Assembly (NCBI GenBank): GCA_001642005.1
Contig: LWCA01000055.1
Span: 1 to 64,000 of the forward strand
From: Intoshia linei
Lineage: Eukaryota; Orthonectida; Rhopaluridae
Direction: 5' to 3'
DNA length: 64,000 bases
Made by a program: the position numbers and the translations under genes. The first letter of the stretch is position 1, and each line of letters opens with the position of its first letter. The notes under the pieces are model-generated. The model did no database searches. It was given only the letters and a program-made list of their open reading frames with translations, and had not been told where the DNA came from. Below are positions 56,384 to 64,000 of this stretch, in pieces.

Positions 56384-57452
56384 TCAGGGCCAACCCAAGA
56401 GGCTAGTTAATGGAGTGCGAACGAAGAAAGCAATATATTTAACTTTGCCTAAGACGAAAAAAATTTTAGGGGCGTCTCTTGTAATTTCATTTAAAGGTTG
56501 TTATACATAGTTTCCGAATTTGTATTTTTTCGCAAAAATAAAAAAAAATGATTAGATCAAAAAAAGAGAAATTAATTTTGTTTATTAAATAATCCTAAAT
56601 CAATTAGGTCCAGTCTTTTTGGATGAAGTATTGCGAATTCATTAATAAAACTTTCAATATCAAAATTATAGTCATAGTGGCAATTCATGAGGGCCAGTCC
56701 ACATAGACGATTACCAGTCATTGTTGATCTTGAAAAGGTTTTTAATATTTTCAAAATACTAATGGAGCGTTCACATTCACATGTGGTGATTGGCAATGTT
56801 GCTAAAACAATTAAAAGTTGTTAAGTATTTGGGAACAAATTAGAATTGCAGCTTTCGATTAATTGTATGATAGTGGTCTTTGAATCAAGTTCTTTTTTTT
56901 CCATCTAGTATATTCTGCTTTGAGAACCTAATCTAATGATATGCATGGTACAAATAATTCATATTTTTCTGTAAATTCTTTCAAATCTTCAAAATGACTT
57001 GTTTTGAAATAAGTGGGATATAGGTAAAATCCTTTCAAAAAAACTGATAAATCGTAAGCTGAGTTCAGCTAAAATAGAATCGAGAAAAGGAATTGCAATG
57101 TTTATTTTAAAAAAACTCTCAATGTCAGATCCCTCTATATTTGATATGTTAGCTTGTTTCTTTGTACAGCGTGGTTTTTTTCTTCAATATTTAAAGAGAA
57201 GGAAAACTCTTTTAAAGCTTCATACCACTCATGAAAATGATCATCAATTTTTTTCCCGTATTTTTTTTAATTTCCTTTTTTTATTGTTAGTCTCTTTGTA
57301 TGCACTTGCAATATCTAAATCTTTTTCTTGAAGGAGCGTTGTCAAGCCATATAAATTTGAAACATTTTTAGTTATTTTATAAAACATTAATTAAAAATTT
57401 TTTTGAAAAAATTTAGGGGTGCAACTGCACCTTCTGCACCCCTGAATCCGCC
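56384..57452 (-). pseudogene. hAT (ZMYM1-like) transposase remnant
   Basis: Reverse frame 56796-56572 reads PITTCECERSISILKILKTF, then STMTGNRLCGLALMNCHYD and ILHPKRLDL, the dimerisation domain typical of ZMYM1-like hAT proteins (TTCECERSFS..LK..LRSTM..ERL.GLAL). Upstream reverse frames to about 57330 look like decayed parts of the same protein. The right side has an end-like AGGGGTGCAACTGCACC and CCGCCCTG at 57452, the left CAGGGCCAACCC at 56384. A clean target duplication was not found. Confidence 0.65.
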
Positions 57453-57758
57453 CTGGTGTAGTACGTTTAATGATTCAATTTATCCCCAGTTCTTAATCAT
57501 TATTAGTAAGTATAGTTATAAATCTTACGATAAAATACATCATGTATCATAAAAATTGTAGATAAAGAAATCTGTGTCCCCGATTTTTTCCATTCATGTA
57601 ATATATTGATAAGGAATATGTAATTAACCAGTTAAATTAATTTGAACGGAAACTATTGAAATAAACTGGTTTGACAATAAATTGCCTTTAATATTTTTTA
57701 AACGATATTTTTTATCATTTACAATTATTAATTATAAAATTTTAATACATTACAAAAA

Positions 57759-60700
57759 ATGCCGTCTCCGACTAAAGATGATGCAATTAATAAAGACTAT
57801 CAGGATAATAGCGACGATAAAACAGGTAAATAATGATAAATATGATTTATTAATAATTTTCAAAATAAGGATTAAAGGATAAAGTAAATGAAATGAAACA
57901 AAAAGTAGATGAGATGAAAGAAAAGGTTAATGAAATAAAGGAACAAATTAGCAATTTTTATTTGCAAGAATCATTTCATAGTGACGATGATTTCATACAC
58001 ATCAACCGAATTACTCCTGACTTTAACGTAAACAAGAATAATGAAGGTTTGACAACAAGTAATGAAAAAGTTGAAAAATCTGAAAAAGATAAAAGTTGCA
58101 TGGATAATACAAATAAAATGTTAAATTTACGAGACGTGGGTCCGATTGACAATAATTTTGTATTTATTGACCATATTCTTAACAACAATCCGAAAGACAT
58201 GCAAAACAATGTTAAAATTAGATATGATGAACAAATCAAAATGGATGAAGTTAGAAAAGATGATGGTATTCGAAAATATGAAATAAAGCTATTAAATTCA
58301 GAAAAAACTGATTCAATGGAAAATTGTACGGTTAAAAAAATTGGTGGGAAAAAATCTAAAAAGAAGAAAAGTAAGTTTTTTCTGTTTTATACATTTCCTA
58401 GGACCTAGTTGACTGCTATGTACTTGGTACAAACAGCACCTAGATCTGAAAAGGGTGGACTTTTTTATTCTACAAAAAATAAATTAAATAATAAAATCTT
58501 ACTTAAAAATAATACATTCTCTATTATCAACCCTGAAATTTCATAAATTAACATTGACCGTAAAGATATAAGATTTTGAAATAGACATTTTGAATAATAA
58601 AATTGCACATTTTTTAGAATTCTAGGACTCATTTCAATTTTTAAAAAAATGATAATTGGGATTTTTAACCTTGAATCATTAATTTCTATAAATCAAATTT
58701 ATGATAAAATAGGACCCTCGAAAAACGATATTCGAAAATGGTAGTCTTAAAACTCCACACATATTACTTTCTGAAATAAATAGTAACAAAAAAATCACAG
58801 ACATACGTTAGTGAGTATATTTTTAACTAAATTACTTTATGTAAGTTAAGATATTACGTTTTAATAATAATTTTAAATAGAAACTGCAAAACCAAATCTT
58901 CAACTAATGTATATTGACAAAAACGGACAATATGTTACACTCGATCCGAAAACAACTGGAAAAAAAATTAGAGATCAAATGACATTAGATTTAGAAAAGT
59001 CAAAACTGGAAAATGAAAGAATTGAAAATGAAAAAATTGAAAAAATTCGAATTGAAAAGGAAAAAAAGGAAAAGGAAATTGAAAGAATTAAAACGGAAAA
59101 AATTGAAATGGAAAAATGGAGAATTGAACAAGAAAAAATTAAAATGGAAAAAATTGAAAAGAAAAGGATTAAAAATGAAAAACTTAAAAAAGAAAAAATT
59201 GAAAAGTATGAAAAATCTGAAAAATTAAAATTTGAAAATGAAACTGCAATGTTGGAAACTGAAAAAAAGATTGAAAATGACAAAGTAAATAAAATGGAAA
59301 ATAAAGAAAAAGTCGATAAAGGAAATGAACATATTTATGTGATTGAATCTAATATTGAAACTGAAAACATTGAAAGTAACCAATTAACAGAGATGCTAGT
59401 TGAAGAAGCTGTAAAAAAACTAAATTTTTTTGATTTGATGCAAATGATTAATAAAATTAGTTATTCTGATAAATTAAAATTTCTAAAGTCAATTGAGAAA
59501 AGTAACAAGATTTTGAATCAAGAAAACATCATAAATGTTGATAAAAAAAGTAAAGGTGAAACAAAAATTGTTGAAAAAGTTGTAAGATTTGAGGAAAGTA
59601 TTATAGAAAAATTTGAAAAAAAGTTCCAAGATTCTATAGCTGATCCCATCAATAAATCTTTACTATATTCTGTGCATAGTGCAGTTGAAGCATCAAATAG
59701 GTTACATAAAAAAAAGAGTATTGATAACAGTAAAGATGAAGAACATAGATCAGAGTACATTTTTATTATGAAATATTTTTATATATTTTTTACTCAATTT
59801 AGTATGATTTTGATATATTAATGTCAATTTTAGGGTTTTTCACGTTTTTTCTTAATTCGGAAACAGTAGGCTTTTATGTTACAAAAATTTTTCGGATTCA
59901 AAAAAATCCCTTTGAGGAGAGCCTCAATGTATTTTACGGTAGATTCGGATCTGTGTATCGAGCACAGCCTTCCGGTTGTAAAAATATATATAGTCTACAT
60001 CAGTGGTTTCCGATTGGGGTCTATGGAGCCCTTGGGTCAAAAACTATATGCCTAGGGATAAGTGAGATTCAAATAAAGTATAAAAAATAAATTATTAATT
60101 TTGTTTATTTTTAATATTTGTTGTAATACTGTTGTTTTATGTTGTCTTAATACAGATGTTGCGAATTTACCACAATGTTTAGACGGCAGCTATATTATTA
60201 TTTAAATAATACCATTTCAAATTCTCTGGAAAAAATCGACTTTTACTGATATTTTTTTGAAAAATTCGATTTTACAACATCTCGCCAAAAAAATTCAAAA
60301 ATACATGAAATCCCAAAATTAAAATTAGTCTTTTCCAAAATTTTTTTTAAAATACAATTTTACCAAATCTCATGAGAAAAACCGTTAAATGTTTCATAAA
60401 TTTTATATTTCACTAGCTTGACTGTTATGTACTACGTACAAACAGAATCTAGCTCTGATGAGGGCACATTTTTATTATACTAAAAAAATTGGTAAATTCG
60501 GTATTGGAAATCTGTGGACTAGGATCAATATTTACATTTTTAATTTTTATTTTAATCGAAATATTTAAAAAATATTGGTTGATAATATATTAAAAATTAT
60601 TTTTCATCGGGAATGCGTAGATTCCTCGGGTTGAAATTTTGTATGTATATCAACTGGAATAAGCTCTATTAGAATAATTTTTTTTTTTAATTTTCGGAGC

Positions 60701-63700
60701 GTTAATTATTTCACATTTTTTGTTTTAATAAAATATTTTCGAAAAAAATATACAAAAATTAAAATGTTTTTTTGACCGTGAAGGCGTCACTTATTCAGAT
60801 TGAAATTTTTTATGTGTGTTAACAGGATACAACTGTACCACCTGTAAATTTTTTTAAATTCTCCAACTCGTTTAATTTTCAAAAAGAGGGACAACAGCGG
60901 TTTTTGACCTTTAAGATGTGAAATTGGGAGATTGAAATTTATCTTATTATACGTTCCGGAAAAAACTGTAATTGAAATGTGGTCTTTAAAAAATTTTAAA
61001 AATGCTATTTATTTCAAAAAAGTAACACACACAGACAGACACACAAACAAAAATCGCGTTGCATTTTATATAAGTTAGGATGTTTTCTTTGAGGTACAAA
61101 AAAATAATTATTTGAAATGGGGATTAGTACACTATTTGAATCAGGATTCCCGAAACTACTGGTCTAGATTGATTTATTGACAAAACTCGAAATTTTTCTA
61201 TTTGGATTAGATGTGATGAGGATTAGAATGATTTTTAATATTTTAACTGAATAATGAATAATTTTAGAAATGAAATGGAAAATAAGACAGTTAATAACGA
61301 CGAAAAAAATAAAAATAAAATTAAGAAAAATGGCAATAATTCAAAAATGCAAAAAAACAAAAATGAGATTTTATTTGAAAATTCTTATGACTTACACGAT
61401 AACTCGTGGAAACAGAAAAATAAACATAAATCAACCAAATATACAAAAAATTCCCCCAAAAAAACATTTAAAAATCAGAATATCCCTAAATCAACAGATT
61501 CATACCTGCAATCTTATAAAACTGTACAAAATAAAAATAAAATTGTTACAAAAGGAGTGAAAGATGCCTCCAATGAATCAAAAAATGAAAAAATTGAACA
61601 TAAAATGAAGGACGATCATATTAGAGTAGATCAAAATATTGTTAAAACACAAAAACATTCTAAACACACTGAAGATCAAATAAGAACCGTTTTAAGAAAA
61701 CAACCTGTAGACGTTTGTTTAAAATGTGTTGCAGCACTAACCGTCACAAATAAACTAGATTTTTCTGTAGTTTCGAGTTGTGCAAATTGTACCATAAAAT
61801 TGTACGAAGATAGTGGTTATTACATTACACTACGTGATTATCGCAACATTTTGAGAAATGTTGAAAGAAATGCTACTCGTCTGTTTAATGAAGAATGTGG
61901 CAATGAGGAACAAATTGAAGATGTAAATAAACCTATTCAAGAGCATGATTGTAACCATAAACAAAAAAGGGATGACTCAGATAATGATCAAAGTGGGGCA
62001 GGAGGTGGAAACTATCCAAACCGACAATCTCACAAGAGAGGTAAAAATTATTCCGGAGGTACAAATGGTCGAAATATTCAATCTGATAAAAAAAAACAAA
62101 ATGGAGGTGGAAACACGAAAAGTAAAAAATATGGTAAAACGAGACATGGAAGCGGAGGTGCAAAATGTAAAAATCTTGAAAGTCTCAAAATTACTAGAAA
62201 TAAAAGTGAAGGTGGACATGTTGGAAATATTAAATCTGAACTAAACCAACATGGAGGTGGAGGTGTATTTAATGAAATTTTTCAACTTGTCAAGTTAATT
62301 GGAAATAAGAATGGAGGTAAAAATATTCAAAATACCAAGTCTGTCAAAGCAAACCAAAGTGGAGGTGTAAATAATGAAAATTCTCAATTTTGCAGGGTAA
62401 TTAGAAATAAAGCTAGAGGTGCAAATATCCGAAATATTAAATTTAAAATAAAACAAAGTGGTGGTGAAGATCATGGTGTAAATAATATAAACCATAAATT
62501 TGAAAACGTAATTCCAATTAAGAGTGGAGGTGCTAATGTTGGAAATATTAAATTTGATAAAGGAAAAAAAATTAGAATTGAATGTGTAAATACAAAAAGT
62601 AACAATTATTTTTATGAAAGAAAAAATGACGGTAATGTAAATCATCTTGATCAACTTGCCCAAGTTAATGGAAGTGCAAATTTTGGAAATATTAAAGATA
62701 ATAACAAAATTATAACCGGAGGTGTAAATGTAAAAGTTAAAACTGGTGAGACTGCAAAAAAAAATAAACTTTATTATGGAAATCGAAAATATCTACATAT
62801 TGATGACTATAAAGACCGAAAGAACAAAAATGGTCAAAATACTATTGGAGGAGATGAGTTGAGAAATTATCGATTATCTCAAATGAAAAAATATAAAATT
62901 GATAATTCAAATTACGGAAAAATTCCATATAAAAAAAATAAACTGGACAAACGAGTAGATCATCCATATTATATTCTCGACTCAAAATATAATAAGATGG
63001 ATGTAATTACTAATGGTCATACAAATAACGAAATTGGTAATTTTGACGTACGACTTGAAAATATGGACAGACATGTAAACGTAGAGAATATTGAATCTAA
63101 TAAACGACTAAAAAAATGGATTGAAGTTGTGAAAAAGGTTAGTGCTAAATTGGATGAAATATGTCCAAAGGGATATATTTCATCTCGAAATTTTAACAAT
63201 GATGTAGAATTTGAAAAATCGAATGTATGTGCAAATCAAAAAGCACCTCAAACTCTAATTCCACCTCTACCAGCCAACAAGAAACATATTAGTGATAATG
63301 ACGTTGCTGAAAAGGAAAAAAATGTATCAAATTGCAGAAAATTGGTCGTGTACGAAGACGTTGAAAAAAATGCATGGTACCAACCAGAAACCTTTAATCA
63401 ACATTTCAATTATAATTATCCAAACAACAAAAAAAAAATTGAAAAATATCCATTTTCAAGTATCAATGAATCGAAACTAGCAGATACGCTGAATCGTAAA
63501 CTACGTCAAGAAAATGTGGTTATAAAAAGACGTATTCGAAAAAACAACCTACTATTGCAAATCAATAATGAACAAAATATGAAGGGACCATATAAAAAAT
63601 TAATAAATGAATATAAATCGAAACATGTTGAAAAAAAAATGTTGTCAAAAAACCCTCCACTTTACACTACCAAAAGTAATATAAAAGGTAAAACTGAATT

Positions 63701-64000
63701 GCAAAATTTGAAAAAAATAGGTCAAAACATTAAAAATGCGCAATACCAAAGCCATGACAATGTTAAAAAAAGCAAAAAAAAATTTAAAACAGATTACGTA
63801 CTTTTGAAAAAATGGCAATATCAACAATCATTAAAAAAATTCTACATGATGAGTCAAAATTTAAATGAACTTGTACCACCATACGTGCAATATCAGCCTG
63901 TTCCGTATATTCCTAATAATGATCAAGTTCCTCCACAAAGCACTATACAATCTTTTCCAAACAATTTTTACAATCATCCAATTTATCCAATTAATCGAGT
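57759..64000 (+). CDS. Unrecognised large Lys/Glu/Asn-rich protein, 3' end beyond the window
   Basis: Exons 57759-57825 (MPSPTKDDAINKDYQDNS), 57870-58370, 58881-59700 and 61268-64000 join in phases 1, 1 and 2; more than 1,370 residues are visible. Exon 2 begins with a short coiled coil and ends GGKKSKKKK. Exon 3 holds a long charged coiled coil of IEKEKKEKEIERIKTEKIEM type, then NFFDLMQMINKISYSDKL. The last exon stays open for 910 codons: a cysteine block VDVCLKCVAAL..SSCANC (two CxxC pairs, possible zinc ribbon), then Gly-Gly repeats around SGGANVGNIKFD, and a basic, Tyr/Pro-rich tail (VPPYVQYQPVPYIPNN). No signal peptide or enzyme domain is visible. The first intron is 44 bp; introns 2 and 3 carry transposons. 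The exon 3 donor (AATAG|GTTACA) is non-optimal, so an extra exon is possible. Perhaps a nuclear or RNA-associated scaffold; function unknown. Confidence 0.6.
58405..58851 (-). mobile_element. Short Helitron-like copy (447 bp) in intron 2
   Basis: Starts CTAGTTGACTGCTATGTACT with ACAAACAGCACCTAG and ends TTTATGTAAGTTAAGA before T. It has only one or two interior modules, unlike the 1.4-kb copy at 48157. Its 3' end differs at some positions (ACTTGGTAC), so the hairpin is weaker. Confidence 0.6.
60001..61161. mobile_element. hAT-type element carrying a nested Helitron-like copy, in intron 3
   Basis: Ends CAGTGGTTTCCGATTGGGG and CCCGAAACTACTG are inverted. Flanks GTCTACAT (left) and GTCTAGAT (right) are a target duplication with one mismatch. 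The Helitron-like copy 60413-61080 lies inside, so it inserted later. The small forward frame at 59821-60090 crosses the left boundary and is not a gene. Confidence 0.7.
60413..61080 (-). mobile_element. Well-preserved Helitron-like copy (668 bp)
   Basis: On the forward strand it starts CTAGCTTGACTGTTATGTAC then TACGTACAAACAG, and ends AAAAATCGCGTTGCATTTTA then TATAAGTTAGGA, with A before and T after. Read on the reverse strand this gives the classic 5' TC, a perfect hairpin with arms CTGTT..GTAC / GTAC..AACAG about five bases from a terminal CTAG, and A/T insertion flanks. Confidence 0.75.
61999..62760 (+). repeat. Degenerate Gly-Gly repeats within the large unrecognised gene
   Basis: About ten units of roughly 17-25 residues share a core (S/N/H)GG(A/G/V)NxxNI(K/Q). 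Examples are SGGANVGNIKFD, EGGHVGNIKSE, NGGKNIQNTKS and SGGVNNENSQF. At DNA level the core is GGAGGTGNAAAT. The spacing is irregular and the units are diverged, pointing to old tandem duplication retained in frame. Confidence 0.65.

Noticed and set aside
58975-59760. Reverse-strand Ser/Phe-rich frames and a second forward Lys-rich frame
   Set aside because: Shadows of the charged coiled-coil exon; the chosen frame is the only one that joins upstream and downstream exons in phase.
61270-63827. Several short frames in other phases
   Set aside because: All overlap the single frame open from 61268 to 64000, which joins the upstream exons in phase.

Overview
The window is eukaryotic DNA: very AT-rich, with genes split by short GT-AG introns, abundant non-coding and transposon-derived sequence, and no bacterial operon structure. 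It looks like an insect. My best guess is a plant-sap-feeding hemipteran (aphid, adelgid, phylloxerid or scale insect), because of small, phase-1, signal-peptide-bearing exons arranged in a paralogous cluster and Tc1, mariner, hAT and Helitron relics. The clade assignment is inference only. Exon models were assembled by hand from reading frame, splice sites and phase; most exons agree to the base in length and phase.

Left part (1-31.2 kb). A paralogous cluster of putative secreted, helix-rich proteins is interleaved with transposons. Gene 1 (+, 6351-13072) is a complete nine-exon model: a signal-peptide exon, a lysine-rich exon with a 120-bp tandem repeat, then small exons joined by phase-1 introns. 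Gene 2 (-, 16519-19161) is a diverged inverted paralogue whose exons of 117, 99 and 51 nt match gene 1 exactly, with a premature stop in the last exon. Fragments at 19.4-20.5 kb (-), 25.2-27.0 kb (+) and 30.0-31.2 kb (+) look like further members or remains. An intronless decayed ORF lies at 13.4-14.7 kb.

Middle (32-47 kb). Three conserved housekeeping or regulatory genes: a neuroguidin/Lcp5-like ribosome-biogenesis gene (+, 32295-33649), a basonuclin/disconnected-type zinc-finger gene (-, 34320-38047), and a DPM1 dolichol-phosphate mannosyltransferase gene (-, 40301-47020) reconstructed over eight exons including a 26-nt microexon. DPM1 exon 7 carries a one-base homopolymer insertion that breaks the frame. 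Its 3.4-kb first intron holds a decayed foreign-looking ORF, a hAT fragment, a mariner end and a TIR-transposon copy.

Right part (47-64 kb). A full-length Helitron-like element, an unidentified ORF (50.4 kb), an unrecognised three-exon gene (+, 51681-54618), hAT relics (55.5-57.5 kb), and an unrecognised Lys/Glu/Asn-rich gene (+, 57759 to beyond the window) whose last visible exon stays open for more than 2.7 kb.

Mobile DNA is a large share of the window. It comprises a non-autonomous Helitron-like family (3'-end CTAG, subterminal hairpin, A/T insertion sites), short hAT elements with clean 8-bp duplications resembling nTCTAGAn, Tc1 and mariner relics, and a TIR transposon (AGGGTGTCAC ends) carrying a DDE-like protein. 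Several are nested, giving a relative order of insertion.
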